Shown here: positions 44,953-56,373 of the stretch, one piece after another | Layout: every line of letters starts with the position of its first letter | How positions within the stretch are numbered: the first letter of the stretch is position 1 | DNA from: an uncultured delta proteobacterium | GTDB lineage: Bacteria; Desulfobacterota; Desulfovibrionia; Desulfovibrionales; Desulfovibrionaceae | Reading direction: 5' to 3' | DNA: 64,000 bases | NCBI GenBank assembly: GCA_903835685.1 | Contig: CAILNX010000039.1 | Location: 1-64,000, forward strand | Notes under the pieces: generated by a model | Told to the model about the DNA's origin: nothing | Seen by the model: only the letters and a program-made list of their open reading frames with translations | The model's database searches: none | Made by a program: the position numbers and the translations under genes

Positions 44953-46434
<1,482 letters not shown>

Positions 46435-46472
46435 GACAGGCCTTTTATTCCATTTCAGACAACGAGGCTCGT

Positions 46473-48020
46473 ATGTCCCATACCCAGAAGGTCGTCATCC
46501 TGGACTTCGGTTCCCAGGTCACCCAGCTCATCGCCCGGCGCATCCGCGAGAGCGGCGTGTATTCCGAGGTCCACCCCTGCAACACCGATCCGGCCAAGAT
46601 CAGGGCCCTGAACCCCTCGGCCCTGGTGCTCTCGGGCAGCCCCTTCGGGGTGCGTGACGAGGGCGCGCCCGGCCTGCCCCAGGCCATCCTGGACTTAAAT
46701 CTTCCCATCCTGGGCATCTGCTACGGCATGCAGCTCCTGGCCCACGAACTCGGCGGGTCCGTGGTGGCCTCCTCGGAGCGCGAATACGGCCGGGCCACCT
46801 TCAGCGTGACCAAGGACTGCCCCCTGTGGGACGGCCTGGCCGATCCGGCCAAGACCACGGTGTGGATGTCCCACGGCGACCGGGTGGAGAGCCTGCCCCC
46901 GGGGTTCGAGTCCATCGGGTCCTCGGGGTCCATCCCCTTTGCGGCCATGGCCGATGAGGGACGCAAGATCTACGCCCTGCAATTCCATCCCGAGGTGGCC
47001 CACACCGAGGACGGCTCGCTCATCCTGCGCAATTTTCTGTTCAAGGTGGCCAAACTGAAACCCACTTGGACCATGGCTTCCTTTGTGGAGGAGTCCGTGG
47101 CCGCCATGCGCGCCCAGGTGGGCGGCGGCAAGGTGGTCCTGGGGCTCTCGGGCGGCATCGACTCCACCGTGGCCGCCGTGCTCCTGAACAAGGCCATCGG
47201 CAAGAATCTTTCCTGCATCTTCGTGGACAACGGGCTTCTGCGCATGCATGAGCGCGAGGAGGTCATCGGGTTCCTGGCCGAGCATTTCGACTTGAACGTC
47301 AAATGCGTGGACGCAGCCGACCTCTTCCTCTCCCGCCTGGCCGGAATCACCGACCCGGAGGAGAAGCGCAAGATCATCGGGCACACCTTCATCGAGATCT
47401 TCGACCAGGAGGCCCAGGCCATCAAGGGCGTGGAGTTTTTGGCCCAGGGCACGCTCTACCCGGACGTCATCGAGTCCTGCTCCTTTCGGGGGCCTTCGGC
47501 GGTGATCAAGAGCCACCACAACGTGGGCGGCCTGCCCGAGACCATGAAGCTCAAGCTCGTGGAGCCCCTGCGCGAGCTGTTCAAGGACGAGGTGCGAGCC
47601 GTGGCCGCTGAAATGGGCCTGCCCGAACACATCATCTGGCGGCAGCCCTTCCCAGGACCTGGCCTGTCCATCCGGGTCATCGGCGAAGTGACCCCTGAGC
47701 GCCTGGACATCCTGCGCCGGGCGGACAAGATCGTGCAGCATGAACTGGTGGCCTCGGGCTGGTACCGCAAGGTCTGGCAGGGATTCGCCGTGCTCCTGCC
47801 TCTGAAAACCGTGGGGGTCATGGGCGACGACCGCACCTACGAACACGTCATCGCGCTTCGGGTGGTGGACAGCCTGGACGCCATGACCGCGGACTGGTCC
47901 CGGCTCCCCTCGGAGCTTCTGGCCAGCATGTCCAACCGGATCATCAACGAGGTCAAGGGTGTGAACCGCGTGGTTCTGGACATCTCCTCCAAACCGCCCA
48001 GCACCATCGAGTGGGAATAG
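46473..48020 (+). CDS. guaA: GMP synthase (glutamine-hydrolysing)
   Basis: 515 residues. N-terminal class I amidotransferase with the nucleophile in [15 protein letters not shown] and the His/Glu in [14 protein letters not shown]-terminal ATP pyrophosphatase with [16 protein letters not shown] and the dimerisation domain ending KPPSTIEWE. Converts XMP to GMP. tatB starts 18 bases downstream. Confidence 0.97.
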   Translation: MSHTQKVVILDFGSQVTQLIARRIRESGVYSEVHPCNTDPAKIRALNPSALVLSGSPFGVRDEGAPGLPQAILDLNLPILGICYGMQLLAHELGGSVVASSEREYGRATFSVTKDCPLWDGLADPAKTTVWMSHGDRVESLPPGFESIGSSGSIPFAAMADEGRKIYALQFHPEVAHTEDGSLILRNFLFKVAKLKPTWTMASFVEESVAAMRAQVGGGKVVLGLSGGIDSTVAAVLLNKAIGKNLSCIFVDNGLLRMHEREEVIGFLAEHFDLNVKCVDAADLFLSRLAGITDPEEKRKIIGHTFIEIFDQEAQAIKGVEFLAQGTLYPDVIESCSFRGPSAVIKSHHNVGGLPETMKLKLVEPLRELFKDEVRAVAAEMGLPEHIIWRQPFPGPGLSIRVIGEVTPERLDILRRADKIVQHELVASGWYRKVWQGFAVLLPLKTVGVMGDDRTYEHVIALRVVDSLDAMTADWSRLPSELLASMSNRIINEVKGVNRVVLDISSKPPSTIEWE

Positions 48021-48038
48021 ACCGGGCAGGAGCTTTGT

Positions 48039-48461
48039 ATGCTTGGAACTGGTGAACTTTTTGTCATTGTCATCGTGGCCCTCATCGTGGTGGGGCCGTC
48101 CAAATTGCCGCAGATCATGCGCTCCCTGGGCAAGGGCATGGCGGAACTGAAACGCATGTCCTCGGATGTGAAGAGCACCTTTGACGCCGAGATGGAGCGC
48201 GTGGACCGGATCGAACGCGAGGCGGCTGCGGCCAAGGCCACGGAAGAGCTGGCCGCCCAGGCGGCTACCGAGCCCCCCCTGTCCACTGAAATCCCGGCCG
48301 TGCCCGAGGCGGCCTCGGCCGCTGACGGGACAGCCCCGGCCGCCGAGGCCCCGGCCCCCTTTGAGACAACCTTTGATCCGGCCCAGGCCCCTGAGGTCGC
48401 GCCTGTTGCCGAGACCCCGGCCGCGTCTGCCGCGATCCCGGCCAGCGGGGACAAGGCATGA
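48039..48461 (+). CDS. tatB: Sec-independent translocase subunit TatA/TatB
   Basis: 140 residues. An N-terminal hydrophobic helix (GELFVIVIVALIVVGPSKLP) is followed by an amphipathic helix and a long, Ala/Pro/Glu-rich tail. The Pro after GPSK and the tail length point to TatB, although in these bacteria one TatA-like protein can do both jobs. ATG 48039 behind AGGAG; TGA overlaps the tatC start by 4 bases. With TatC it exports folded proteins such as the Tat-signal formate dehydrogenase encoded in this window. Confidence 0.82.
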   Translation: MLGTGELFVIVIVALIVVGPSKLPQIMRSLGKGMAELKRMSSDVKSTFDAEMERVDRIEREAAAAKATEELAAQAATEPPLSTEIPAVPEAASAADGTAPAAEAPAPFETTFDPAQAPEVAPVAETPAASAAIPASGDKA

Positions 48462-49387
48462 GCGAGGAGGTCAAAACCCCGGAAGGCCCGGCCGCCCCTG
48501 GCCCGGAAGCCCCGACCCCGGACGGGGAGGCGGTGCGCCAGCACAAGGAGATGACCCTCCTGGAGCATCTGGGCGATCTGCGCAACTGTCTGGTGCGTTC
48601 GGTCATTGCCGTGGGCGTCGGGTTCGGCCTTTGCTACGCCTGGGCCAAGCCCATCTTCCATTTCCTCATGGAGCCGGCCATCAGGTTCCTGCCCCCCAAG
48701 AGCACCTTCATCTATACCTCCCTGCCCGAGGGATTCTTCACCTACATGAAGGTGGCCCTGGTGGCCGGAGTCTTTGCCGCCGCCCCGTACATCTTCTACC
48801 AGATCTGGAAATTCGTGGCCCCGGGGCTCTACCAGGACGAGCGCAAATGGCTCATACCCATCGGGGCGGCCTCGGGCCTGTTCTTCACCTCGGGCGCGGC
48901 CTTTGCGTATTATATCGTCTTTCCCTGGGCCTTTGAATTCTTCATGACCTATGCCGATGAATTCATCACGCCCATGCCCGCGCTCAACGACTACTTGAGC
49001 CTGACCCTGACCCTGCTGTTCGCCTTTGGCATCATTTTCGAACTGCCACTGTTCATCTTTTTCCTGGCCCGGCTGGGCATCGTCAACTCCAAGCAGTTGC
49101 GCAAGGCCCGGCGCTGGGCCATCCTGGCCGCCTTCGTGGTCGCGGCCGTGGTCACCCCGACCCCGGACGCCATCGGCCAGTGCCTCATGGCCGGTCCCCT
49201 GATCATCCTCTATGAAGTGGGGGTGTGGGTGGCCTATTTCTTCGGCAAGGAGCGCATCGCCCGCCGGGAGGCCAAGAAGAATCTCCCGGCCCCGACTGGC
49301 GGACAGGCCCCGCCGCCGCCGCCCCCGGCCCCTGGCCCGCCCCCTGGCTCGGACGATTCCGGCCAGACGCCCCCGGCGAACCCTTGA
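48458..49387 (+). CDS. tatC: Sec-independent translocase subunit TatC
   Basis: 309 residues. An N-terminal acidic and Pro-rich section of about 30 residues is followed by EHLGDLRNCLVRSVIAVGVG (signal-binding), six TM helices, and FAFGIIFELPLFIFFLARLGIV. C-terminal tail is Pro-rich. It binds twin-arginine signals in the inner membrane. The gene overlaps tatB by 4 bases. Confidence 0.95.
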   Translation: MSEEVKTPEGPAAPGPEAPTPDGEAVRQHKEMTLLEHLGDLRNCLVRSVIAVGVGFGLCYAWAKPIFHFLMEPAIRFLPPKSTFIYTSLPEGFFTYMKVALVAGVFAAAPYIFYQIWKFVAPGLYQDERKWLIPIGAASGLFFTSGAAFAYYIVFPWAFEFFMTYADEFITPMPALNDYLSLTLTLLFAFGIIFELPLFIFFLARLGIVNSKQLRKARRWAILAAFVVAAVVTPTPDAIGQCLMAGPLIILYEVGVWVAYFFGKERIARREAKKNLPAPTGGQAPPPPPPAPGPPPGSDDSGQTPPANP

Positions 49388-49442
49388 AAAAGGGGATTCC
49401 CCCCGGGACCAAATTGACGCATAAGGAACAAAAGGAGCAGCG

Positions 49443-50030
49443 GTGAGCGCACGCACGGCCACATTGACCCGCCGGACCAAGGAGACGGACATCGTCCTGA
49501 CCCTGGCCCTGGACGGGGAGGGAAAGACTCAGATCGCCACTGGCCTGGGATTCGCCGACCACATGCTCACGCTCATGAGCTTCTGGGCCGGTCTGGATCT
49601 GACCCTGACCTGCCAGGGGGACCTGGACGTGGACGCCCACCACACTCTGGAGGACGTGGGACTGTGCCTGGGCGAGGCCCTGGCCGAGGCCCTGGGGGAC
49701 AAGGCCGGGGTGGCCCGGGTGGGCGCGGCCAAGGTGCCCATGGACGAGGCCCTGGTCGAGGTGGTGGTGGATTTGTCCGGCCGCCCCTATCTGGTCTACG
49801 ACGACGCCCCCATCCCGGCCCAGGTGGCCGGGGAGGAAAAGGACGTATGGCGGGAGTTCTTCAAATCGCTGGCCTTTCGGGCGCGCATGAACCTGCATAT
49901 CCGCTATGAATACGGGGTCAACGGCCACCATCTGCTGGAGGCCGCTTTCAAGGCCCTGGGTCTGGCCCTGAAACAGGCCATGACCCGGACCGGCGGACGA
50001 GTGCCCAGCACCAAAGGGAGTCTTGACTGA
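49443..50030 (+). CDS. hisB: Imidazoleglycerol-phosphate dehydratase
   Basis: 195 residues, a monofunctional His[38 protein letters not shown] and [20 protein letters not shown] carry the His clusters for the manganese ions. The start is GTG 49443 behind AAGGAG. TGA overlaps the next gene (ATGA). It acts on imidazole glycerol phosphate in histidine synthesis. Confidence 0.95.
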   Translation: MSARTATLTRRTKETDIVLTLALDGEGKTQIATGLGFADHMLTLMSFWAGLDLTLTCQGDLDVDAHHTLEDVGLCLGEALAEALGDKAGVARVGAAKVPMDEALVEVVVDLSGRPYLVYDDAPIPAQVAGEEKDVWREFFKSLAFRARMNLHIRYEYGVNGHHLLEAAFKALGLALKQAMTRTGGRVPSTKGSLD

Positions 50031-50677
50031 TGCGAGCCAAGCTTGTCCTCTTCCTGGCCCTTGCGGCCCTGGTCTCGCTGGCCTTTTCGGCCTGCGCTCC
50101 GGAACCCATCCAGGGCGTGCGGCCCAAGGGCAGCCTGGCCGTGGCCGGGTTCACCAGCCCCCGCTTCAACTGGGAGCTTCTGGCCGGGAATCTGCCCGAC
50201 GAGAACAAACCCGTGAAGCAGGAGACCCTGTACAAACTGGATCAGGTCGTGCAGGAGACCCTGGCCGCGCATGAGACCAGCGGCTACATGCCGCCCGCCC
50301 TCACCCGCCAGTGCCAGGAGATCGTGGTATTTGAGCAGATCAGCCGGGGTCGGGAGTCGGCGTTCAAGTACTGGACCGGGGTGGGCGCGTGCATGAACGC
50401 GGACTACATCCTGATTCCCCAGGCCCTGGCCTGGCAGGAGCGCGACGGCGGGGAGTTCGGAACGACCACGCCCGCCGGGGTGGTCCTGGATATCTTCCTG
50501 GTGGAGGTCAAGACCCGGCGCATCGCCGCCCGCTTCCGCTTCGACAAGACCCAGCAGGCCCTGTCGGACAACCTGCTCAAGGCTGGGGAGTATTTCAAGC
50601 GCGGGGGCAAATGGGTCACGGCCCTGGAGCTGGCCCGCGAAGGACTGTCCCACGGACTGACGGAGATGGGCCTGTGA
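50030..50677 (+). CDS. Lipoprotein of unknown function between hisB and hisA
   Basis: 215 residues. The signal peptide [20 protein letters not shown] ends at a Cys (SACAPEP), the lipobox, so it should sit in the inner or outer membrane. The mature part has mixed alpha/beta features: [33 protein letters not shown] and a Lys/Arg-rich end. ATG overlaps the hisB stop and the TGA overlaps the hisA start (GTGA), so it is fully built into the his operon. Function not recognised; its place among his genes is likely one of coordinated expression only. Confidence 0.75.
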   Translation: MRAKLVLFLALAALVSLAFSACAPEPIQGVRPKGSLAVAGFTSPRFNWELLAGNLPDENKPVKQETLYKLDQVVQETLAAHETSGYMPPALTRQCQEIVVFEQISRGRESAFKYWTGVGACMNADYILIPQALAWQERDGGEFGTTTPAGVVLDIFLVEVKTRRIAARFRFDKTQQALSDNLLKAGEYFKRGGKWVTALELAREGLSHGLTEMGL

Positions 50678-51408
50678 TTCTTTTTCCGGCTGTAGACATC
50701 AAGAACGGGCAGTGCGTGCGTCTGGCCCAGGGCAAGAGCGACGAGGTCACGGTCTTTTCCCCGGACCCGGTGGCCCAGGCCGAGCATTGGGCCGCCCTGG
50801 GGGCCGAGTACCTGCACGTGGTGGACCTGGACGGGGCCTTTGACGGGCATCCCCGCAATTTCGATCTGATCAAGGCCATTTGCGCGGCCACGGGCATCCC
50901 GGTGCAACTGGGCGGCGGCATCCGGGACCTGGCCACGGCCCGGGCCTACCTTGCGGCCGGGGTGTCCCGGCTGATCATCGGGACCCTGGCCCTGACCGAG
51001 CCCGCGGCCTTTGCTGAAATGTGCCGGACCTTTCCGGGCCGCATCGGGGTGTCCCTGGACGCGGACGACGGGCGGCTCAAGACCAAGGGCTGGGTGGAGG
51101 ACGCCGGGCTCAGCGTGGCCGACGTGCTGCCGCGCATGGAGGAGGCCGGGGCGGCCTTCATCGTGTACACGGACATCAGCCGGGACGGCATGCAGTCCGG
51201 GGTCAACCTGATGGCTATGCGCGCCCTGTGCGGCCAGACCAAGGTCCCGGTCATCGCGGCCGGGGGCGTGGCCACCCTGGCCGATATCAAGGCCCTCTAT
51301 CCCCTGGCTTCCCAGGGACTCCAGGGGGTCATTTCCGGCCGGGCCATCTACGTGGGCACGCTCGATTTCGTCGAGGCCCTGGCCTGGCTTCGGGCTCAGC
51401 AGTCCTAA
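50674..51408 (+). CDS. hisA: ProFAR isomerase (HisA)
   Basis: 244 residues. (beta/alpha)8 barrel converting ProFAR to PRFAR. Starts with [19 protein letters not shown] (catalytic Asp), has [20 protein letters not shown] and [17 protein letters not shown], and ends [16 protein letters not shown] 50674 overlaps the TGA of the lipoprotein gene, so translation is coupled. The other his genes in the window, hisG and hisI, are 4 kb away. Confidence 0.96.
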   Translation: MILFPAVDIKNGQCVRLAQGKSDEVTVFSPDPVAQAEHWAALGAEYLHVVDLDGAFDGHPRNFDLIKAICAATGIPVQLGGGIRDLATARAYLAAGVSRLIIGTLALTEPAAFAEMCRTFPGRIGVSLDADDGRLKTKGWVEDAGLSVADVLPRMEEAGAAFIVYTDISRDGMQSGVNLMAMRALCGQTKVPVIAAGGVATLADIKALYPLASQGLQGVISGRAIYVGTLDFVEALAWLRAQQS

Positions 51409-51471
51409 AAATCCCCATCCCCCAGGCTGTGGCCGCATCTGAAGCCTCCTGGGGCCATCCCGGAGTCAGCC

Positions 51472-51678
51472 ATGAAGACCATTGAGATCAAGGGCATGAG
51501 CTGCCAGCATTGCGTGATGACCGTGACCAAGGCCATTTCCGCGGTTCCGGGCGTGGCCAAGGTTTCGGTCAGCCTGGAGAAGGCCCAGGCCAGCTTCGAG
51601 GAAACCTCCCCCGTGGACCTTCAGGCCGTGCGTCAGGCCGTGAAAAAGGCCGGGTTCGAGGCTGGGGCGGAGAAGTAG
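51472..51678 (+). CDS. CopZ-like heavy-metal-binding protein
   Basis: 68 residues, one HMA domain with GMSCQHCVMTV near the N-terminus, the Cys-x-x-Cys that binds Cu(I) or similar soft metal. The beta-alpha-beta order (TIEIKGMSC, VTKAISAVPGVAKVSVSL, ETSPVDLQAV, KKAGFEA) is complete. A copper chaperone is the usual role. Stops 14 bases before the convergent response-regulator gene. Confidence 0.88.
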   Translation: MKTIEIKGMSCQHCVMTVTKAISAVPGVAKVSVSLEKAQASFEETSPVDLQAVRQAVKKAGFEAGAEK

Positions 51679-51692
51679 GGGCGAGGGGTCGG

Positions 51693-52784
51693 CTAATCCT
51701 TGAACTCGGACTGGATGCTCAAGACCTCGTCCAGGTTTTCCAGGAAAAGATCCAGGATGCGCGGATCAAAATGGGTGCCCCGGCCCGCAGTCATGATCTG
51801 CAGGGACTGGGCCACGGTAAAGGGCTGCTTGTAGGGCCGCTTGGACAAGAGGGCGTCGAACACGTCGGCCACGGCGCTGATGCGGCCGTGCAGGGGGATG
51901 TTCTCCCCGGCCAGCCCGGCCGGATAGCCGGACCCGTCCCAGCGCTCGTGGTGGGTCAGGGCGATGAGCCGACCGGTCTCCAGGTACTCCGAACTGGCCG
52001 TGCTTAAAATCTGAGCCCCGATCTGGGCGTGCTTCTTCATCACCACCCATTCCTCTTCGGTGAGCTTGCCGGGCTTGAGCAGGATGGCGTCGGGAATGCC
52101 GATCTTCCCGATGTCGTGCATGGGGCTGGAGTGCTGGATCACGTTGCATTCGTGGTCGGGCAGCCCGATCTTGCGGGCCAGCAGGGCGGAGCACAGGCTC
52201 ATGCGCTTGATGTGCTGGGCGGTCTCCTCGTCCTTGTATTCGGCTGCCGAGGACAGGCAGTAGATGGTCTCCAGGTGGGCGGCCTCGGTGCCTTTCTGCA
52301 GGCCCAGCAGATTCTCCACAGTCAGGGCCAGGGCCTCGGTGCGCACCCGGACCATGTCTTCCAGGGCGATCTGGTAGTTCTTGACCTCGTCCTGGGCCGC
52401 CTTCATGCGCAGCAGGGAGGTCATGCGCACTTTCAGTTCGGTCTTGTCGATGGGCTTGGCCACGAAATCGTTGGCCCCGGCCTCCACGGCTTTCAGCCGG
52501 TCTTCCTTGCTGTTCAAGGCCGTGACCATGATCACCGGCAGGTCGCGGACTTCCGTACGCTGGCGCAGTTCGCGCAGGACCGAGAAGCCGTCCATGTCCG
52601 GCATCATGATGTCCAGAAGGACCAGGTCAAAGGAGGGGTCCAGGAGGTCCAGGGCCTGGACCCCGGATTCGGCCAGGACGCAGTCGTGGCCAAAGGCCTT
52701 GAGGAAGCCCTCGATGACCTTGCGGTTGACCAGTTCGTCGTCAACGACCAGGATGCGTTTGGGTCTGGGCTGGGAGTCCGTCAC
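51693..52784 (-). CDS. Response regulator with HD-GYP phosphodiesterase domain
   Basis: 363 residues. REC domain about 11-125 (ILVVDDELVNRKVIEGFL, phospho-Asp in VLLDIMMPDMDGFSVL) and HD-GYP domain about 160-340 with MHDIGKIGIPDAI, LTHHERWDGSGYPAGL and HF-DPRI. HD-GYP proteins degrade cyclic di-GMP; REC phosphorylation would set activity. The cognate kinase is not in the window. It converges on the copper-binding gene. Confidence 0.93.
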   Translation of the reverse strand: MTDSQPRPKRILVVDDELVNRKVIEGFLKAFGHDCVLAESGVQALDLLDPSFDLVLLDIMMPDMDGFSVLRELRQRTEVRDLPVIMVTALNSKEDRLKAVEAGANDFVAKPIDKTELKVRMTSLLRMKAAQDEVKNYQIALEDMVRVRTEALALTVENLLGLQKGTEAAHLETIYCLSSAAEYKDEETAQHIKRMSLCSALLARKIGLPDHECNVIQHSSPMHDIGKIGIPDAILLKPGKLTEEEWVVMKKHAQIGAQILSTASSEYLETGRLIALTHHERWDGSGYPAGLAGENIPLHGRISAVADVFDALLSKRPYKQPFTVAQSLQIMTAGRGTHFDPRILDLFLENLDEVLSIQSEFKD

Positions 52785-52870
52785 AAGACCTCAAGAATGG
52801 ATATCGAGTGTTGACGTTGCTTCCGAGCGCACCAGATACCGGGTATCGGAAGGAAGCGCAAGGGGATGAT

Positions 52871-54784
52871 TTAGGCTTCCAGGCATACGTATTGGCCATA
52901 ATATGCGGCCTGGCCGCCCATATCGGCCACCAGGGGGGCGATCAGGGGGTTGGCCGAGCGGTTCAGGGCCATCCAGCCGCCCCGGCGCATGATGATCGCG
53001 CTCGGGTGCAGGCCGGGCAGACTCTCCACCCGGACCGCCAGCCGCCCCAGGGGCGAGGCCAGATGGGCGGCGCGGCCGATGAAGGGCGCGCCGGTCGTGC
53101 AGTCCGGGGCCACGAAGACCGTGGGCAATCCGGACTGGGCGGCCTGGTCCATCTGGGAATTGTGGCTGCGCTTGCTGATGAGGGTGAGCAGGCGCAAGGG
53201 GTAGTCCGGGTCCGGTCCCGGCTCGGGGTCCAGGCCCTCGGGCAGGCGGCAGAGTCCGTCCGCATGGGCGAAGACCAGGCCCGGGAAGGCCACGGTGGGG
53301 CGATTGGGCCGGGCGAATCCGCGCTCGCGCATCTCCTCCAGACTTATGTCCAGGCTGGGCGAGGCGGCCAAGGCCCGGCGCAGGCAGTCCTCGGCCCGGG
53401 GCAGGGTCAGGCCCAGGCGTTCGGCCAGCAGGCGGTAGATTTCGTAATCGGTCTTGACCTGGCCGGGAGGGTCCAGGACCTGGGCCGAATGGTTCACCCA
53501 GTCGTGCTGGTAGGAGCCCAGGATGTCCTCGCGTTCCAGGGGCAGGGCGCAGGGCAGGATCAGGTTGGCCCTCCGGGCCGTGTCGTTCAAAAAGGCCTCC
53601 ATGACCACCACGAACTCGCGGGTTTCAAAGGCCCGGGCCGTGGTCTCCGCGTCCGGGAGCTGGTTCACCGGGTTCATGGCGTCCACCCAGATCATGCGGA
53701 TCGGCGGATCAGCGTCCAGAATCTCCCGGCCCAGCCGGGGCAGGAGCAGGCGGCCGGAGAATCCCGGCACGGCTGTTTCGAACCCTGGCCCCAGGTTGCG
53801 GCCCGAGCCGATGCCAAAGGACACCCCGGCCCCGGGTCTGCCCACCTGTCCGGCCAGCACGCTCACGGCGTTGATGAAGCGCACGTTCTGTCCGCCCAGG
53901 GGGTGGCGCTGCACGCCCCAGCCGATGAGGGTGGAGGTGGGGCCGGGGTCCGTGAACCAGGACAGGAGGTCGCGGGCCTGGTCCAGGGAAACCTGGCAGG
54001 CCGCCAGGCAGTCTTCCAGGGTCCAGGCCGAAAGAGCCTGGCGGAAGGCCTGGAAATTGGCCAGCCGGGAGAGCACGGCCGGGCCTGGCCCGTTCTGATC
54101 TGGGCCGTTCTGGTCCAGGAGGAGCTTGATGACTGCGGCGGCCAGGAAGCGGTCGGTTCCGGGCCGCACCCGGACGTGCGCGTCGGAAAAAGGGGCGTTG
54201 CCGTCCCCGCCCGGGGAGATGGTCAGGACCTTGGTTCCGGCCTTGCGGGCCTGGCGCACGAGCATGCCCGTGTGCACCCCGCTGCGGGACAGGTCCCGGC
54301 CCCAGTTCACGATGCGCGCGGCGTTCAAGAGTTCCGAGGGCGCGTTCTGGTCCACGGCCCCGAAATCCCGGGCCGTGGCCTCGCACCCGGCCTCGTCGCA
54401 CATGGACCCGGTCTTGGACGAGGCCGCAAGCGTGCCGAACAGGAAGTCCCCGGCCTTGGCCAGGACCCCGTGGGAGCTGAATCCGTGCAGATAGAGAATG
54501 GAGGATGGGTGGGCCCGGCAGGCGGTGATATTGGCCGCGCACAGGTCCAGGGCCTCGTCCCAGGAAATGGGGGTGAAGGCCCCGTCCTTTTTGAGCAGGG
54601 GGCGGGTGATCCGATCCGGGTGGGAGAGACGTTTGGGCAGGGCCGCGCCCTTGGCGCAGATCACCCCCCGGGTGAAGGGATGATCCGGGTTGCCCGTGAC
54701 CCGCACGGTCCCGTCCTCCCGCTTTTCCACCAGGAAGGAGCAGGAGTCGGGACAGTCCATGGTGCAGGCCGAATGGCGCTTCAT
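52871..54784 (-). CDS. Molybdopterin oxidoreductase (formate-dehydrogenase/BisC-like), single subunit
   Basis: 637 residues. The N-terminal Fe-S segment has CTMDCPDSC and a later Cys in GVICAKG, then the MGD-binding domains (GSMCDEAGCEATARDF as candidate Mo-ligand region, IWVDAMNPVNQLPD, ALPLEREDILGSYQ) and a molydop_binding C-terminal domain ending RSANPLIAPLVADMGG. No Tat signal, so cytoplasmic. The function of such stand-alone enzymes is varied. Start ATG 54784. It stands between a hairpin after hisG and the HD-GYP gene. Confidence 0.83.
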   Translation of the reverse strand: MKRHSACTMDCPDSCSFLVEKREDGTVRVTGNPDHPFTRGVICAKGAALPKRLSHPDRITRPLLKKDGAFTPISWDEALDLCAANITACRAHPSSILYLHGFSSHGVLAKAGDFLFGTLAASSKTGSMCDEAGCEATARDFGAVDQNAPSELLNAARIVNWGRDLSRSGVHTGMLVRQARKAGTKVLTISPGGDGNAPFSDAHVRVRPGTDRFLAAAVIKLLLDQNGPDQNGPGPAVLSRLANFQAFRQALSAWTLEDCLAACQVSLDQARDLLSWFTDPGPTSTLIGWGVQRHPLGGQNVRFINAVSVLAGQVGRPGAGVSFGIGSGRNLGPGFETAVPGFSGRLLLPRLGREILDADPPIRMIWVDAMNPVNQLPDAETTARAFETREFVVVMEAFLNDTARRANLILPCALPLEREDILGSYQHDWVNHSAQVLDPPGQVKTDYEIYRLLAERLGLTLPRAEDCLRRALAASPSLDISLEEMRERGFARPNRPTVAFPGLVFAHADGLCRLPEGLDPEPGPDPDYPLRLLTLISKRSHNSQMDQAAQSGLPTVFVAPDCTTGAPFIGRAAHLASPLGRLAVRVESLPGLHPSAIIMRRGGWMALNRSANPLIAPLVADMGGQAAYYGQYVCLEA

Positions 54785-54870
54785 GGTGGGACTCCGGCGG
54801 CGGTTCAGGATCGGGAAAAACGGGCCAACTCGGGGCAGAGAGAAGAGGAAATCCTGTTCTTATTCTTCCG

Positions 54871-54903
54871 GGGTCCTGGCCCCTCACGTCTGGGCCAGGA
54901 CCC
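54871..54903 (-). terminator. Hairpin after hisG
   Basis: 12-bp perfect stem GGGTCCTGGCCC (54871-54882) and GGGCCAGGACCC (54892-54903), 9-base loop. Minus strand, 17 bases past the hisG stop. Followed by CGGAAGAATAAGAA, which partly resembles the AT core of the dispersed elements but no more. Confidence 0.6.
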
Positions 54904-54920
54904 GGAAAGTCGCGTCTTTT

Positions 54921-55799
54921 CTAGATGACCTTGTTCAGGGAATACTCAATGATGCCCTCGGCCCCGATCTCCTTGAGCCTGGGGATGAGGTCGCGCACGA
55001 TGCACTCCTCCACCACGATCTCCAGCGACAGCCAGTCCGGGTTGGACAGCCCGGCCACCGTGGGCGAGGTCAGGCTGGGCAGAAGTCCGTTGATCTCGTC
55101 CATCTTGCCCTTGGGCATGTTCATCTTCAGGCCCACCAGCTTCTCGGCCCGCAGCGCGCCCTGAAGAAGCAGGTCCATGTTCTCGATCTTCTTGCGCTTC
55201 CAGGGATTTTCCCAGGCCACCTTGTTGGCGATGAGCCGGGTGTTGGTCTGCATGAGCTCGGCGATGATGCGCAGGCCGTGCGCCCGGATGGTGGTCCCGG
55301 TCTCGGTCACTTCCACGATGGCGTCGCACAGGCCCTCGACCACCTTGGCCTCGGTGGCCCCCCAGGAGAACTCCACGTCCACGGCAACATCCAGGCCGCT
55401 GAAATAGCGCTTGGTGCAGCCCACCAGCTCGGTGGCGATCTTCTTGCCGTCCAGGTCCTCGGGGCGCTTGTAGGGAGAGTCCCCGGCCACGGCCAGGACC
55501 CATTTGGCCGGACGGCTGCTGACCTTGGAATAGACCAGGTCGGAGACCACCACCACGTCGGACTCGTTCTCCAGAATCCAGTCCTTGCCCGTGAGGCCGA
55601 CGTCCAGGACCCCGGACTCCACGTACCGGGACATTTCCTGGGCCCGGCACATGCTGCAGGTGATTTCCGGATCGTCGATGTCCGGGAAATAGTTGCGGGA
55701 GTGCAGGCGGATCTTCCAGCCCGAGCGCTCGAAAAGCCTGATGGTGGCGTCTTGCAGGGACCCCTTGGGGATGCCGAGCTTGAGCATGTTCGCGATCAT
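54921..55799 (-). CDS. hisG: ATP phosphoribosyltransferase, long form
   Basis: 292 residues. The first histidine-synthesis step, condensing ATP and [34 protein letters not shown], the DLVYSKVSS motif and [10 protein letters not shown] are conserved, and the extra about 75 C-terminal residues form the ACT-like regulatory domain that binds histidine, so it is the long form, which does not need HisZ. The start ATG at 55799 overlaps the hisI stop (ATGA). Confidence 0.96.
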   Translation of the reverse strand: MIANMLKLGIPKGSLQDATIRLFERSGWKIRLHSRNYFPDIDDPEITCSMCRAQEMSRYVESGVLDVGLTGKDWILENESDVVVVSDLVYSKVSSRPAKWVLAVAGDSPYKRPEDLDGKKIATELVGCTKRYFSGLDVAVDVEFSWGATEAKVVEGLCDAIVEVTETGTTIRAHGLRIIAELMQTNTRLIANKVAWENPWKRKKIENMDLLLQGALRAEKLVGLKMNMPKGKMDEINGLLPSLTSPTVAGLSNPDWLSLEIVVEECIVRDLIPRLKEIGAEGIIEYSLNKVI

Positions 55800-56188
55800 T
55801 TATAGACCTCCTTGGGGTCGAAGACCATGGGGGAGCAATCCTCCACCCGGCCGTCTTTGAGTTCTCGGAAAAAGCAGGAGCGCCGCCCGGTATGACAGGC
55901 CGCGCCTCCGACCTGCTCGATGCGGATGAGCACGGTGTCGTTGTCGCAGTCCAGGCGGATGGAGACCACCTTCTGCACGTGGCCCGAGGTGCCACCCTTG
56001 TGCCACAGGCAGTTGCGGCTGCGGCTAAAGTAGTGGACCTCGCCGGTTTGAAGGGTCTTGTTCCAGGACTCCTCGTTCATGAAGGCCATCATGAGCACTT
56101 CGCCCGTGGCCGCGTCCTGGGCGATGGTCGGGACCAGCCCGTTGGTCTTGACGAAGTCAGGGGCGAACTCGCTGCCGGTGGTTCCCAT
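55796..56188 (-). CDS. hisI: Phosphoribosyl-AMP cyclohydrolase
   Basis: 130 residues, monofunctional (no HisE domain). [39 protein letters not shown] and the zinc/magnesium ligand DCDNDT with HTGRRSCFF are present. ATG 56188 has GAGGAG before it, and 43 extra residues upstream are not conserved. It opens the pyrimidine-like ring of PR-AMP. Overlaps hisG by four bases. Confidence 0.95.
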   Translation of the reverse strand: MGTTGSEFAPDFVKTNGLVPTIAQDAATGEVLMMAFMNEESWNKTLQTGEVHYFSRSRNCLWHKGGTSGHVQKVVSIRLDCDNDTVLIRIEQVGGAACHTGRRSCFFRELKDGRVEDCSPMVFDPKEVYK

Positions 56189-56373
56189 GGTCTCCTCGTG
56201 CAAAGGCAAAGTGGTTTTGGAAGGCGCGAACATTAGCCTGAAGAGGGGCGGGTGGCAAGTTTTGGCCAGCAGGTGAAAATTCGATTGAAAAGTATGGAAT
56301 ATTAACTGGTTGTGCAGGAGGTCAGTATCCGGGCCAGGACCGCAGGACATGGCGTTTCAGTGACAGGGCCGGT

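Noticed and set aside
54858-54870. Seventh copy of the dispersed element near 54.86 kb
   Set aside because: Only TTCTTATTCTT matches the core; no ends or opposite arm could be found, so chance or a remnant is equally likely.
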